A stretch of 64,000 bases of DNA from NCBI RefSeq assembly GCF_013760955.1, contig NZ_JACDUL010000001.1, positions 465,928 to 529,927 of the forward strand, read 5' to 3'. Positions 17,021-27,979 of this stretch are shown here, piece by piece. Both the position numbers and the translations under genes were made by a program. Below the pieces are notes generated by a model. The model did no database searches, was not told where the DNA came from, and worked only from the letters and a program-made list of their open reading frames with translations. Origin of the DNA: Methanococcus maripaludis. Its GTDB lineage: Archaea > AGJL01 > Methanococci > Methanococcales > Methanococcaceae. Each line of letters opens with the position of its first letter. Position 1 is the stretch's first letter.

Positions 17021-17713
17021 TTGAAACTGGCACGAATAGAGCTTAGCAGAGATGACGTTCATAAAAGACTGGGTGGTGGAATCCCATTTGGTAGCGTTAT
17101 CTTAATTGAAGGAGAAGAATCTTCAGGAAAGTCAATAATCTGCCAGCGGTTAGCATACGGATTTTTGCAGAACTCGTACTCACTTTCATATGTATCAACC
17201 CAATTGACCACAACTGAATTTGTAAAACAGATGATGTCACTCAAATACAACATCAATAAAAAATTATTGAACGGAAATCTTTTGTACATTCCAGTATATC
17301 CATTAATTTCAGAAAATGCGATAAAAGATGACTTTATTAAAAAAATAATGAATACGAGAGCATTTTATGAAAAAGATATTGTTTTATTTGACTCCATCTC
17401 AACATTGGTGTCAAATGATGCCAGTGAAGTACAGATCACAGATTTAATGGCTTTTTTTAAAAGAATTGCATCCATGAATAAAATTGTAATTTACACGGTA
17501 AACCCAAAAGAACTCCCAGAATCAGTTCTTACAATACTCAGAACTTCGGCAACGATTGTAATAAAAACAGCAACATATTCCTTTGGTGGAAATCTTAAAA
17601 ATTCCGCCAAAATTGAAAAATACAACTTTGCGAGAAGTTCTTTTCAGAAAGTTATGGTATTTAGAGTCGATCCCGGACTCGGAATTGCTGTAGAAATATC
17701 CTCTGTAGCATAA
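17021..17713 (+). CDS. flaH: Archaellum ATPase-like regulator FlaH
   Basis: This is a KaiC/RecA-fold protein that binds ATP and partners FlaI under the motor. The Walker A motif GEESSGKS is near residue 32-39 and a Walker B-like IVLFDSI is near residue 120. FlaH is thought to bind ATP as a switch rather than hydrolyse it rapidly. The start is taken as TTG 17021, five bases after GGTGG, giving 230 residues. Confidence 0.92.
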   Translation: MKLARIELSRDDVHKRLGGGIPFGSVILIEGEESSGKSIICQRLAYGFLQNSYSLSYVSTQLTTTEFVKQMMSLKYNINKKLLNGNLLYIPVYPLISENAIKDDFIKKIMNTRAFYEKDIVLFDSISTLVSNDASEVQITDLMAFFKRIASMNKIVIYTVNPKELPESVLTILRTSATIVIKTATYSFGGNLKNSAKIEKYNFARSSFQKVMVFRVDPGLGIAVEISSVA

Positions 17714-17723
17714 AGGTGGTAAT

Positions 17724-19364
17724 ATGGCTGATGATTTCAAAACTGCACAAGTAAACAATCCCCATTTGAAAAATTACGTTGAAAAATTTAAAAAAACGTA
17801 CATGAAAATTCCCGAATTTGTTCCAAGCCTTTCAAGGGATTTTAAAGAAATAAGGTATCCGAATATCATTTATCCAATAGGGGATCCCATATTCATCCAC
17901 CTTTATGGAACTCCGAATTTAAAAACAAGATATATCGCAATAGAACCTAAATTAGGCGGTTCGGATGAAAGAAAAAAATATTTTGAAATCCTCGATAAAA
18001 TTTTAGAATACGCACCATACAGCGATACTCCTGAAAATGACGAAGAGTTTGGAAAAGTAGTTACAAAGCTATTCGATATGGTTACAAAAGTATCAACTCA
18101 AAAAAATGAAAAGAAAAAAGGCCTGTTAACAAAATTAACAGATTCTGGAAAAATAAATGTATCAAAACCAGAAAGGGAAAAATTCCTCTATTTACTGAAA
18201 AGAGATTTAATTGGACTTGGAACTCTTGAACCAATAAAAAGAGACCCATATATTGAAGATATTCACGTAATCGGTGCTAAAAACTGTCAGCTAGTTCACA
18301 AAATCTACGACATGCTTCCATCAAATATTGAATGGGAAGATGAAGGAGATATTTCAAATTACTTGAAAAACATGTGTGAAAGAATTGGAAGGCCAGTTTC
18401 TGATGCTACACCAATCGTAGATGGTTCATTACCAGATGGATCAAGGATAAACATTCTCTATTCAGGAGATGTTTCATTAAAAGGTCCTTCATTTACAATT
18501 CGTAAATTTACAGATGTTCCAATAAGTATAACTCAGATCATCAGTTGGGGTACGATGTCCGCACAGACTGCTGCTTATTTATGGCTCTGTCTTGAATACG
18601 GGATGAGTATATTTATCTGTGGGGAAACTGCATCTGGAAAAACTACCTCATTAAACGCAATACTTCCATTCATCAAACCTAAATCAAAAATATTCTCATG
18701 TGAAGATACTTCCGAAGTAAAACCCCCAAACCCAGTTTGGCAGCAGTTGTTAACTAGAGAAAGAGGCCCTGAGGAAAGTAGGGTTACACTATTCGATCTT
18801 TTAAGGGCTGCATTGAGGTCTAGACCAAACTACATTATTGTAGGGGAAATCAGGTCTGTAGAAGGGGCTGTTGCATTCCAAGCAATGCAAACAGGGCACC
18901 CCGTAATTTCAACATTCCACGCTGCAAACGTTAGAAAAATGATTCAAAGGCTTACAGGGGATCCGATAAATATCCCTCAGACATTTATGGATAACTTAAA
19001 CGTCTGTCTGTTCCAGCTTGCGGTTTATGCTAGAGGAAAATTCTTAAGACGAGTTGTTTCAGTTGAAGAAATCGAAGGATACTACAAAGAAGTTGACGGG
19101 GTTATCACCAGAGGTGTTTTTGAATGGGACCCCCAAAAAGACGTTCACAACTTCACAGGTTTAAATAACAGCTATATTCTCGAAGATAAAATCGCAACTG
19201 TTGCAGGATACGAAGATCCGAGAGAAATTTACGATGAACTTGATTTAAGAGTTAGAATTCTTGAAGAAATGATTGCAAGAGGAATCTTTGGATACTACGA
19301 GGTTTTGGATATTATCTGGAGTTTCTATGAAAAAGGATTGGAAGGACTGCCATTCCAAGTTTAA
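17724..19364 (+). CDS. flaI: Archaellum motor ATPase FlaI
   Basis: This is the type II/IV secretion-family ATPase that drives archaellum assembly and rotation. It has 546 residues: an N-terminal domain to about 290, the Walker A motif GETASGKTTS near 301-310, the Asp box and GEIRSVEGAVAFQAMQTGH (Walker B and His box region), and the arginine finger region around the central domain. GGTGG precedes the ATG. FlaJ follows after 10 bases, and the two work as the motor core. Confidence 0.96.
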   Translation: MADDFKTAQVNNPHLKNYVEKFKKTYMKIPEFVPSLSRDFKEIRYPNIIYPIGDPIFIHLYGTPNLKTRYIAIEPKLGGSDERKKYFEILDKILEYAPYSDTPENDEEFGKVVTKLFDMVTKVSTQKNEKKKGLLTKLTDSGKINVSKPEREKFLYLLKRDLIGLGTLEPIKRDPYIEDIHVIGAKNCQLVHKIYDMLPSNIEWEDEGDISNYLKNMCERIGRPVSDATPIVDGSLPDGSRINILYSGDVSLKGPSFTIRKFTDVPISITQIISWGTMSAQTAAYLWLCLEYGMSIFICGETASGKTTSLNAILPFIKPKSKIFSCEDTSEVKPPNPVWQQLLTRERGPEESRVTLFDLLRAALRSRPNYIIVGEIRSVEGAVAFQAMQTGHPVISTFHAANVRKMIQRLTGDPINIPQTFMDNLNVCLFQLAVYARGKFLRRVVSVEEIEGYYKEVDGVITRGVFEWDPQKDVHNFTGLNNSYILEDKIATVAGYEDPREIYDELDLRVRILEEMIARGIFGYYEVLDIIWSFYEKGLEGLPFQV

Positions 19365-19374
19365 GGTGTTTTCC

Positions 19375-21051
19375 ATGTTTTTTGATATACTTCCAAGGGT
19401 CGGATTAAAACCAAAAGATTACATTCTTAAATTCATACTTCCTGCAAGCGCAATTTCAATCCTATTATTAATTTTAGGAATAACCTACTTTTCAGGATAC
19501 ACCCGATTAGTTGTATTATTTTTACCGCTTCTTTTAATGGGAAGTGCTATAGGTTATCCCTACATTGAACTCGATTCACAGCGCCAGAAAATAAACGAAA
19601 GACTCCACATATTTATTACAAAATTTGGTGTCCTTTCGATCACGGATTTAGATAGAAAAGAATTAATGCACCTTTTAGCAACTGAAAAAGAAGAATTAGG
19701 CCAGCTTGCAATTGAGTCCCACAAAATCTTCGTATTAATTAAAAGATGGAACCAGTCCCTTGCAGAATCCTGCAGATTTTTGGCAAACAGATCTCCAAGC
19801 AACCAGTTCGGTGATTTTTTAGACCGTATGGCATATTCAATAGACAGCGGTCAGGATTTAAAAGAATTTTTAAGTGGGGAACAGGACGTTGTGATGGAAG
19901 ATTACGGTGAATTTTATAAAAGGGCAATCTACACGCTCGATACATTTAAAGAAATGTACGTCAGCGCGGTGACTTCGGTGTCATTTTTCGTAACTTTTGC
20001 GATTATTGCACCATTTTTGCTCCCTTATGACTTTGTTACAATGGTAACTGTCGCCCTTTTGGGATTTATACTGATTGAAGTTATACTGGTTTATGCAATA
20101 AAGAGCAGACTTCCCTATGATCGTTTGTGGCATACTGGAGAAAGACCAACCAAAATCGACTTAAAATTAAAAAAATGGCTAATAATTTCAGTTATTGGAA
20201 CAGTATTGGTCACAATATTCCTACTCTGGGGAAAATTTATTGGAGAAATACCCCAAATAATGAAATTACCCTACCAGATAATTTTCGCGCTTGGAATGAG
20301 CCCCCTTGCAATTGGAGGATACTTTGCACAGCGTGAAGAAAATATCGTAATTAGAAAAGAATTCAACTTTCCAGATTTTTTAAGGTCATTGGGAGATTCA
20401 GTTAGTGCAAAAGGTGGTGGTATGACCGATTCACTAGAATACCTCTCATCAAACGACTTTGGACCACTAACAAAAGATCTAGAAGGACTTTACAAAAGAG
20501 TATCAATTAGGGTGAACAGTCAGAAAGCATGGCGATACTTTGGATATGACACCTGCAGCTACATGATACAGCTTTTCTCCGAAATGTTTGAACGATGTAC
20601 ATTTTTAGGAGGAAATGCGGGTCTTGCTGCACACATGATTGGAAAAAACTTCAGAAAAATCATTAACTTGAGAAGAGCAAAATATCAAAGTGTTAGCCAG
20701 TTTTCTGGAATTATGTACGGATTATCTGGAGGTATGGCACTTACCCTATATGCATCAGCAGGGGTTGCAAACATGGTAAATGGCCTCTATACAGGTCTTG
20801 ATATACCCGACACTATGATTTCTTTGGTGAATATCATAACCCCTGAAGACTTCAACCTAGTTGCATATTTAATATATGGGGTGCTTGTAATTTATTCGAT
20901 TGTTTCAGGATACCTGATAAAATTGATGGATGGGGGACACTATCAAGTTTCACTCATGCACTTTGTGATAATGCTCTGGGTTGCATCAATAGTTGGATAC
21001 ATCACAGAAGTAATGACCGGAAGCCTGCTTGGAACGAGCCTCCCAATTTAA
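19375..21051 (+). CDS. flaJ: Archaellum membrane platform protein FlaJ
   Basis: This polytopic membrane platform is homologous to GspF/PilC. It has 558 residues, with hydrophobic segments near residues 15-35 and 40-55, two around 195-245, two around 270-320, and a C-terminal group near 440-555. Cytoplasmic charged loops between them contact FlaI. AGGTG six bases before ATG 19375 sets the start. It ends the archaellum operon, one base before the convergent prenyltransferase gene. Confidence 0.95.
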   Translation: MFFDILPRVGLKPKDYILKFILPASAISILLLILGITYFSGYTRLVVLFLPLLLMGSAIGYPYIELDSQRQKINERLHIFITKFGVLSITDLDRKELMHLLATEKEELGQLAIESHKIFVLIKRWNQSLAESCRFLANRSPSNQFGDFLDRMAYSIDSGQDLKEFLSGEQDVVMEDYGEFYKRAIYTLDTFKEMYVSAVTSVSFFVTFAIIAPFLLPYDFVTMVTVALLGFILIEVILVYAIKSRLPYDRLWHTGERPTKIDLKLKKWLIISVIGTVLVTIFLLWGKFIGEIPQIMKLPYQIIFALGMSPLAIGGYFAQREENIVIRKEFNFPDFLRSLGDSVSAKGGGMTDSLEYLSSNDFGPLTKDLEGLYKRVSIRVNSQKAWRYFGYDTCSYMIQLFSEMFERCTFLGGNAGLAAHMIGKNFRKIINLRRAKYQSVSQFSGIMYGLSGGMALTLYASAGVANMVNGLYTGLDIPDTMISLVNIITPEDFNLVAYLIYGVLVIYSIVSGYLIKLMDGGHYQVSLMHFVIMLWVASIVGYITEVMTGSLLGTSLPI

Positions 21052-21888
21052 TTATTTGAATAATGAACCAATTAAGAAAGCAATTAATACCAAATTCGTT
21101 ACTATTTTTATATTTCTTGAAGCTTTTTTCGCCTCTTTTTTTGAAGGATTTTTTACAAGGTTGTATATTCCAATTAAAAATAATAAATCACAGAATACCA
21201 CAGAAAGCATATAATAAATTCCAAAAAATCCAAATAAATACGGTAAAGGACTTAAAAAAACTGCAAATACGAGCAAAAATGCAGCAATGTATACCGACTT
21301 TTCACCGCATTTTATCGGAATTGAAATTACCTTTTCTTGTATATCTCCCTCTATATCTTCATAATCCTTAATTATTTCTCGAGACCACATTGCAAATAAC
21401 GCACACAAAAATAGCATTATTGTAACATCTATATTTCCAACCGCAATTCCACCAAAAATAAACACTGAACCTGTTAAGTATGCCACAATTAAGTTTCCGA
21501 TGATTTTATTCTTTTTATAAGTACTCGCATACTGTTGGAGTACGATAGAATTTAAAACTGCCATTAAAAAGCATGCCATATTAAATAAAGAGATAAATAA
21601 CCCTACAAACACCAATAAATATGAAAATACCCTTGCATCAGTTAATGAAAGTCTTTTTGAAGGAATGGGTCGTTCTGGTTTGTTTATTTTATCAATTTTT
21701 AAATCATAGATATCATTTAAAGCATTTCCAAACCCGCAAACTAAAAAAACGACTATCGATGCGAGAATTAGATCATAGACTGTAGCAAGATTGAAGTAGG
21801 ATGCAATCAAACCCCCGATAAATGCCCCAAAAGATGCCGTTAAACAATTTTTTAACCTAATTAACTCAAAATATGCTTTTATATCCAT
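21052..21888 (-). CDS. UbiA-family prenyltransferase, probable digeranylgeranylglyceryl phosphate synthase
   Basis: This is a membrane enzyme of the UbiA family. In archaea it adds the second geranylgeranyl chain to geranylgeranylglyceryl phosphate, giving the diether lipid core. The 278 residues hold about eight membrane helices. The first Asp-rich motif is NALNDIYDLKID near residue 55-66, with NKPERPIPS after it, and the second is DYEDIEGD. AGGTGA five bases before ATG 21888 selects this start; the open frame extends 43 codons further upstream without a ribosome-binding site. carS, acting later in the same pathway, is at 42369. Confidence 0.88.
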   Translation of the reverse strand: MDIKAYFELIRLKNCLTASFGAFIGGLIASYFNLATVYDLILASIVVFLVCGFGNALNDIYDLKIDKINKPERPIPSKRLSLTDARVFSYLLVFVGLFISLFNMACFLMAVLNSIVLQQYASTYKKNKIIGNLIVAYLTGSVFIFGGIAVGNIDVTIMLFLCALFAMWSREIIKDYEDIEGDIQEKVISIPIKCGEKSVYIAAFLLVFAVFLSPLPYLFGFFGIYYMLSVVFCDLLFLIGIYNLVKNPSKKEAKKASRNIKIVTNLVLIAFLIGSLFK

Positions 21889-21959
21889 ATCTTCACCTAC
21901 CTTAAAATATATAGCTATAAACTTAGATAAATAGGTTGATACTTCTAATCCGTGATAAA

Positions 21960-22781
21960 ATGTTGAAATTTGGAACCGCAGGAATCCCAATAAATGCGAA
22001 AAGCACCGAAAATGCACTTGAATATCTAAAAAAAATTAATCTTGATGCAATGGAACTTGAATTTGTTCGTGGTGTCAACTTAAAAAGTGAAAAAGCAGAA
22101 CTTTTAGCAAAAAATTTGGAAATTACGCTCAGTGCACACGCCCCATATTATATCAATTTAAATGCAAAAGAACCTGAAAAAATCGAATCCAGTATTAAGA
22201 GAATCGTTGATTCTGCAAAAATTATTCATATATTCAACAAAAAAAATTCCGAAAATAAAAATGTGGTTTTTCATTCTGGATTTTATTTAAAACAGGATCA
22301 AAAATTAGTTTATGAGAAAATAAAAGCAAATACCCAAAGAATAATTGAAATAATGGATGAAAATAAAATAAATGCTATGTTGAGGCCAGAAACTACTGGA
22401 AAAGGTTCACAGTTTGGAAGCGTTGATGAATTAATCCAGTTATCAACTGAAATTGAAATAATGCCCTGCATTGACTTTTCACATGTTTATGCGCGAAGTC
22501 TTGGAAAAATAAATGATTACGATTCCTTTTCAAATATTTTATCAAAACTTGAGAATAATCTCGGAAAAAAAGGAATTAAAGACATGCACATCCACATTTC
22601 AGGAATTGAATTTGGAAATGGCGGAGAAAAAAAACATCTCCCGATATCAAATTCTGAATTTAAGTATTTAGAGGTATTAAAAGCTTTAAAAGATTTTGAG
22701 TGTTCTGGTACTGTTATCTGTGAAAGTCCGAGATTAGAATACGATGCAGTTATTTTAAAAAAGAATTATGAAGAATTGTAA
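21960..22781 (+). CDS. AP endonuclease family 2 / endonuclease IV-like TIM-barrel protein
   Basis: This 273-residue xylose-isomerase-like TIM barrel is related to deoxyribonuclease IV (Nfo). The metal-ligand pattern can be followed: SAHAPYY near residue 60, a conserved FHSGFY, RPETTGKGSQFG (the Glu of the metal site), CIDFSHVYAR, and HIHISG near 210. GTGAT precedes ATG 21960. It could be a true AP endonuclease or a sugar-phosphate isomerase; the Nfo-like order of ligands makes DNA repair plausible. Confidence 0.8.
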   Translation: MLKFGTAGIPINAKSTENALEYLKKINLDAMELEFVRGVNLKSEKAELLAKNLEITLSAHAPYYINLNAKEPEKIESSIKRIVDSAKIIHIFNKKNSENKNVVFHSGFYLKQDQKLVYEKIKANTQRIIEIMDENKINAMLRPETTGKGSQFGSVDELIQLSTEIEIMPCIDFSHVYARSLGKINDYDSFSNILSKLENNLGKKGIKDMHIHISGIEFGNGGEKKHLPISNSEFKYLEVLKALKDFECSGTVICESPRLEYDAVILKKNYEEL

Positions 22782-22785
22782 GAAA

Positions 22786-23223
22786 TTACTGCTGAACTGG
22801 AACTATCGAAATTTTTTTAAGAGAATTTCCCTTTTTACATTCTACTTTTTCTGGAAGTATTGAAGAAACCCGGTATTTTCCAGATATTCCTTCAGGATGG
22901 CATGAAAGGTAATTTTCACAGCATACTCTGTCACAGTGGACATCTACATGCGTTAAAGTTACGCCTTCAAGCGCTTTTTTAGATTCTATTATTATTGTAA
23001 ATTCTGCAGGCATTACTTCTACCACCTTAACACCGTTTTCATGGACTGTGCACGGGTGATTTGCAGATCGGACACTTACTATTTTGTATCTCGTTCCAAC
23101 ATCCAGGTTATTGTGACATATTCTTTTAAATCTGCAAGGTTCGCATTCTTCGAGTGGCCCAAGATAAATAAACTCATTTCCAGTTTTTGCAAGCTCGCTG
23201 CCAATTAAGGTTATTTTTTTCAT
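22786..23223 (-). CDS. UPF0179 family cysteine-rich protein
   Basis: This 145-residue protein of an archaeal family has conserved cysteines: [10 protein letters not shown] early, then [12 protein letters not shown] and a late CKKG, probably binding a metal or iron-sulfur cluster. The family is found mainly in euryarchaea and has no assigned function. It lies between two convergent or divergent unrelated genes, so context does not help. Confidence 0.85.
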   Translation of the reverse strand: MKKITLIGSELAKTGNEFIYLGPLEECEPCRFKRICHNNLDVGTRYKIVSVRSANHPCTVHENGVKVVEVMPAEFTIIIESKKALEGVTLTHVDVHCDRVCCENYLSCHPEGISGKYRVSSILPEKVECKKGNSLKKISIVPVQQ

Positions 23224-23334
23224 GAATAAATCACCGATAATAAGATTGAATAAATAGTACTAACTATAATAATCGAAATTATATTATATAAACAATGTCA
23301 AATAGATTTCAGTCGAAAATTACAGGTGTTTTAT

Positions 23335-25134
23335 ATGTGCGGAATAATCGGGTATATCGGAAATGAACGGGCTTCAAAAGTACTGTTAAACGGATTAAAA
23401 AGGCTAGAATATAGGGGATACGATAGCTGCGGAATTGCAACTATTGATGATACGATTAAACTTAAAAAAAATACTGGAAAAGTTTTGGAAGTTTCCAAAA
23501 AAGAAAATTTTGAAGATATGACTGGATTTACTGGAATAGGGCATAGTAGGTGGGCGACACATGGCGGGATTACAAAAAACAATGCGCACCCGCACTACGA
23601 CTGTAGCGAAAAAATTTGCATTGCTCATAATGGAATCATATCTAATTACCGGGAATTAAAAGAGTTTTTAATTTCAAAAGGCCATGTTTTCAAATCCGAA
23701 ACTGATACTGAAGTTATCCCGCATTTGATTGAAGAAGAACTAAAAAATTTTGAAGAATTAACCGAAAATAACTATATTGAGGGACTTAAAAATGCAATTG
23801 GAAAACTTAAAGGAACTTACGCACTTTTAATTTTAAATCAGGCTTTTCCAGAAACATTGATCGGAGTTAGGAACGAAAGTCCACTGATTTTAGGGATAAA
23901 AAATGATGAATGTTTTATTGGAAGTGATATTTCGGCATTTTTAGAATACACTAAACTTGCAATGCCGCTAAATGATTGCGATATGGTAATTTTAAGAAAA
24001 AAAAACAATAAAATAGATATTGAAGTCTTAAACGATGGAAAAAAGGTTGAAAGAGAAATTATTGAACTTCAGTGGGACATGGAAAGTGCTGAAAAGGAAG
24101 GATTCGACCACTTCATGTTAAAAGAAATTATGGAAGAACCGGTTATCTTAAAAAATTCAATGAAAATTTCAAAACCTGAAATTGAAAATCTTGCAAAAGA
24201 AATTGAAAAATGTGATAAAATATACATCACCGCAATGGGCACTTCACTTCATGCTGCAATGGTTGCGGAATACTGGTTCTCAGGATTAAATAAATTAGTT
24301 ATTCCACTCGATTCATCTGAATTTTTAATAAAAGGAATTGTTGATGAGAAAACTTTAGTTATTGGGATAACTCAAAGTGGTGAAACATACGACACCATGA
24401 AAGCAATCAAATACGCTAAAGAAAAGGGTGCAAAAACTGCAACTATAGTAAACGTGCTTGGAAGCACCGCGACTAGGGAAGCGGATATCACGATAATGAT
24501 GGGTTCAGGCCTAGAAATTGCGGTTTGTGCAACAAAAACATTCATGTCACAGCTTGTTATTTTATACCGGTTATTCATTGAGTATGGTAAAATCGTCGGA
24601 AAAAATATGGATATTTTTGAAAAAGAATTACTAAATATTCCAGATTACATTTCAAAAGTTTTGGATGAAAAAGAAAATATCTCAAAAATTGCAAAAGAAA
24701 TAACCGCTAAAAACTATCTTTTCATTTCAAAAGGAATTAATCTTGCAAATGCCCTTGAAGGGGCTTTAAAATTCAAAGAAATAACCTATTTGCATGCAGA
24801 AGGAATGAGCAGCGGATTTTTAAAACACGGGACAATTTCACTAATTGATGAAAATATGGATACGGTTGCACTAATTCCGCCTTCAAAATCCGAACTTTTA
24901 AGTTCCGTTCTTTCAAATGTAGAAGAAATAAAAGCAAGAAATGGTAAAGTCATCGGAATTTCACCGGTTGAAAATAATTTAGAATATTTGGTAAAAGTTC
25001 CGGATGTAATTGAAGAAGTGAGCCCTTTTGTTTATGCGCCGGTTTGCCAGCTTTTAGCATATTATAAAGCTGTTGAGTTAAAAAGAGATGTAGATAAGCC
25101 ACGGGGGCTTGCAAAAAGTGTTACAGTTGAGTAA
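23335..25134 (+). CDS. glmS: Glutamine-fructose-6-phosphate aminotransferase
   Basis: This enzyme makes glucosamine 6-phosphate, which feeds UDP-GlcNAc and the N-linked glycans of archaellins and pili. The start must be ATG 23335 because the next residue, Cys, is the N-terminal nucleophile of the glutaminase domain (MCGIIGYIG) once Met is removed; GGTG is six bases upstream. The glutaminase domain covers about residues 1-230, and two SIS domains follow with GTSLHAA and TQSGETYDT sugar-phosphate loops. The C-terminus ends PRGLAKSVTVE, as in family members. 599 residues, full length. The last 14 bases overlap the convergent gene. Confidence 0.97.
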   Translation: MCGIIGYIGNERASKVLLNGLKRLEYRGYDSCGIATIDDTIKLKKNTGKVLEVSKKENFEDMTGFTGIGHSRWATHGGITKNNAHPHYDCSEKICIAHNGIISNYRELKEFLISKGHVFKSETDTEVIPHLIEEELKNFEELTENNYIEGLKNAIGKLKGTYALLILNQAFPETLIGVRNESPLILGIKNDECFIGSDISAFLEYTKLAMPLNDCDMVILRKKNNKIDIEVLNDGKKVEREIIELQWDMESAEKEGFDHFMLKEIMEEPVILKNSMKISKPEIENLAKEIEKCDKIYITAMGTSLHAAMVAEYWFSGLNKLVIPLDSSEFLIKGIVDEKTLVIGITQSGETYDTMKAIKYAKEKGAKTATIVNVLGSTATREADITIMMGSGLEIAVCATKTFMSQLVILYRLFIEYGKIVGKNMDIFEKELLNIPDYISKVLDEKENISKIAKEITAKNYLFISKGINLANALEGALKFKEITYLHAEGMSSGFLKHGTISLIDENMDTVALIPPSKSELLSSVLSNVEEIKARNGKVIGISPVENNLEYLVKVPDVIEEVSPFVYAPVCQLLAYYKAVELKRDVDKPRGLAKSVTVE

Positions 25135-26407
25135 TTCGTTTTAATCTTTTCTTTTTTTCAATATCTACGCCCATATTTTCTTCGAGCTCCACCATTTTTG
25201 GCGGAAGTTCGTCCCATCTCCAAAAGCCCCTTAATACCTCGCTTTCTGGGAAGTATTTCTTGAGATATTTTACCCATCTTTCAAAGTAGTCTGGATAAAG
25301 TTTTTTTACTCTCAAAAATTCGCTGTTTAATGCTGAAGGGCATAAATAACAGCCGATTCTTTCAAATCCTTTATCGTACATCGGATTGTAGGATATATCT
25401 TTTGAAAATATGTAACTCCAAACGTCAAGTGAATTCCAGTCGAGAATCGGAAATATATTTGTCTGGAAATCGATAAACCCACTTTTTCTTTCGTAATCTA
25501 GATTTGCACGGGTGAAACTTTCATATTTTCTTGAACCATCAATTGTAAGAACTTTTTTGTTTCCATACTTCTTTTTTAAGTATCTTTTCAAAGGCATGAG
25601 TTTGCATGCACTGTTACACCATCGATTGTCTTTCGTTGGAATACCTTCTTTTTCAAGATTATCCCAGAAATTATCCCCGTCTACAGTATCAAGATTTATA
25701 TCGTATTTTTTTGCAAAATCTTTTACATAATTTAGGGTTTCTGGATATTCTAAACCCGTATCGATAAATACAACGTCTAAATCAGGAATAACTTCTTTTG
25801 AAATTAAAGTACATACTGCACTGTCCTTTCCACCACTAAATGATGCATTTATTACATAGCCTTTTCGTTTGTATTTTTCAACTGCATCCTGAAGGATTTC
25901 TATTGAATATTCAATCTTTTCATCAAGATTTTCTTTATTGTTTTCCAAATAATCTGCAATCTTTTGAAAGTCAAGTTCCTTTTTCCTTGAAAGGTCTTTT
26001 ACTTTTATCCGATCCTCTTTTCTAACCCCCACACCTAAAAAGTCCCCAATTTTAACTCCAATATATTCAAAATCATCTTTTAATGCTTCATTCAATTCTT
26101 CAGGGTTTTCCAAAAGTTCTTCTTTAATATATTTTCCTTTAAGCCTTTTTTTAGTATATTTTAAGGAAATTTTTGGATCTTCGATCATGTAATAAAGAGG
26201 AGAGGGAATAAATTTCCAAGTTAAATCTAGTAAATCAAATTCGAGTGTTCCAATCTGATCTTCAGAAACGTAAACCCTTTTTCTGTAATCAATTCCTGAA
26301 AGCTTTTCTAAAAGGATTAAATCATCTTCTTGGAAGTTTTTTCCGGTTAAATCATTTAAAATCTTTATTTCGTACGGTGATGCAAATTTTGTGTCTTCTT
26401 TGAACAT
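25121..26407 (-). CDS. PAPS-reductase-fold protein (adenine nucleotide alpha hydrolase family)
   Basis: Residues of about 185-380 form a PAPS-reductase/ATP-pyrophosphatase-like domain with the PP-loop SFSGGKDSAV, DTGLEYPET, and a cysteine set (WCNSACK, then GCYLCPS) that could hold a cluster or metal. The N-terminal 170 residues are a separate, lysine-rich domain seen in methanogen homologues. Annotated relatives are called phosphoadenosine phosphosulfate reductases, but methanococci use sulfide, so a thiolation or RNA-modification role is just as possible. I leave the substrate open. Confidence 0.75.
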   Translation of the reverse strand: MFKEDTKFASPYEIKILNDLTGKNFQEDDLILLEKLSGIDYRKRVYVSEDQIGTLEFDLLDLTWKFIPSPLYYMIEDPKISLKYTKKRLKGKYIKEELLENPEELNEALKDDFEYIGVKIGDFLGVGVRKEDRIKVKDLSRKKELDFQKIADYLENNKENLDEKIEYSIEILQDAVEKYKRKGYVINASFSGGKDSAVCTLISKEVIPDLDVVFIDTGLEYPETLNYVKDFAKKYDINLDTVDGDNFWDNLEKEGIPTKDNRWCNSACKLMPLKRYLKKKYGNKKVLTIDGSRKYESFTRANLDYERKSGFIDFQTNIFPILDWNSLDVWSYIFSKDISYNPMYDKGFERIGCYLCPSALNSEFLRVKKLYPDYFERWVKYLKKYFPESEVLRGFWRWDELPPKMVELEENMGVDIEKKKRLKRITQL

Positions 26408-26441
26408 AGTTTTTACCTACAAATCTTCACTTTAATTTAAA

Positions 26442-27845
26442 TTATAATTTTTCTTCAAGATAATTAACAAAATCTCCAATTTCTGGGATATATGCCCCAC
26501 AAGCGAATTTATGTCCTCCACCACTTCCTCCAACCTTTTTAGAAGCGTAATTTATCGCAGTTGCGAGGTTTATATCTTGTGCAAAAGATAACAGCTTTGG
26601 ACATCTTGCTGAAACCTTGTATCCGCCATCTACTTCAGAAACTGCAAAAATTGGCTTTTTCCAATCAACCTTTTCAAGAGAATAGCTCATTCCAGCAACA
26701 ATTCCAACGATGTTTCCCGTTATTGCATTTTTATCAACTTCAAAGTACTGGAAGTTTTCCTTCTGAACTATTTCAACTTCGTTTCGTAAAAAATCCATCG
26801 AACCTGCGAGATTTCTTTTGTGTTTTTTGAGCATTCTAAGCATTTTACTGTAGTTTTTGTCTCGATCCCCTTTTAGAACTTCAAGAGGAACCTCATATTC
26901 ATCGTATCTCGAACATCCGTTTATACAGGTTGAAAATTCTTCCAGATTTTTCAAATTCGATTTAAATTCTTCATTTACTAACTCGTAGCTTTCTCCAAAA
27001 ATAACTTTTGGAAGGTGTATTCGCCAGGCAGGGGGGATATATCGACTGCACTTGTGTAAAAACTCACTTCCCATGATTTTTTTCTGTTCGAATGTGAGAT
27101 CACACAGATAATCTTTTGGAATTATATTGGTTCCGTGCTTTCTGTTTACATTGTTTATAAAGTTAATTATTCGAGAGTCGTTATCTGTAAGATCGGTCCT
27201 AACATCGGTAAAATATTTAATTGAAGTAAAAAGTGGCCTCGTGTGTTTCCCATAAAACTGTAAATCAGGACTTACTGAAATATCTCCTGCATTAATTGCA
27301 TCCCTTAATATTAAATCCCTATTCAATCCAATTAAATTTCCTTCAAGACTCTGAACGTCTCCAACAGCCCCTAAAACTGCATATTTTGCAAGGTCGGTAA
27401 AACGCGGATTACATATCTTTGCAAAAAGATAACAAACTCCAGCACCGCAGATTTCTTTTCCGCCATCAATTCCATTGTTGTGAGGATTTACATTTACGAT
27501 ATTTTCAGGAATTTTTTCATTTGATATCAGGTGGTGGTCTAAAATAATTATTTTTGGCTTTTTTGAGAGTTCTTTTAACTTTTCATTTATTAAATCAATC
27601 TGGCCACTTCCAAGGTCTGCAAATATTATCAAATCATTGTCAAAAGGAATTGTATCGATTGTTCCGTAATCGATCTGCCTTAGAAATAAAAATTCGGCTT
27701 CAATATTCAATCTTTCGAGAACTTTTTCCAAAATAATTCTGGAATTTATACCATCTGTATCGATGTGGGTACATACTAGTATCTTTTTTTCCCGATTTTT
27801 TCTAAGTAATTTAACTGCTCTTTTTAAATTAAGTAAATATTCCAT
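26442..27845 (-). CDS. DHH/DHHA1 family phosphoesterase (archaeal RecJ-like)
   Basis: 467 residues. The DHH domain shows THIDTDG (about residues 26-32), ADLGSG and LDHH (about 100-103) as metal-binding motifs. The C-terminal DHHA1 motif is [15 protein letters not shown]. Archaeal RecJ homologues are single-strand nucleases, and one (GAN) joins the CMG helicase with GINS. A GINS gene is in this window at 50460, but there is no linkage. The enzyme could act on DNA, RNA or both. Confidence 0.85.
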   Translation of the reverse strand: MEYLLNLKRAVKLLRKNREKKILVCTHIDTDGINSRIILEKVLERLNIEAEFLFLRQIDYGTIDTIPFDNDLIIFADLGSGQIDLINEKLKELSKKPKIIILDHHLISNEKIPENIVNVNPHNNGIDGGKEICGAGVCYLFAKICNPRFTDLAKYAVLGAVGDVQSLEGNLIGLNRDLILRDAINAGDISVSPDLQFYGKHTRPLFTSIKYFTDVRTDLTDNDSRIINFINNVNRKHGTNIIPKDYLCDLTFEQKKIMGSEFLHKCSRYIPPAWRIHLPKVIFGESYELVNEEFKSNLKNLEEFSTCINGCSRYDEYEVPLEVLKGDRDKNYSKMLRMLKKHKRNLAGSMDFLRNEVEIVQKENFQYFEVDKNAITGNIVGIVAGMSYSLEKVDWKKPIFAVSEVDGGYKVSARCPKLLSFAQDINLATAINYASKKVGGSGGGHKFACGAYIPEIGDFVNYLEEKL

Positions 27846-27979
27846 AATAACACCGTTATTCCAAAAATAAAATACAAATTAGACGTTTAAAACTCGAAAC
27901 TCATTAGAGTACTATTTATATAATATAAAATTAATATATATGTATAATTGACCCTTAAAAAACCATAGAAGGAATATTT

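Noticed and set aside
21915..21935. CTTAGATAAATAG near the prenyltransferase, resembling part of the LysR palindrome
   Set aside because: Only one arm is shared and the DNA is AT-rich; a second operator is not supported.
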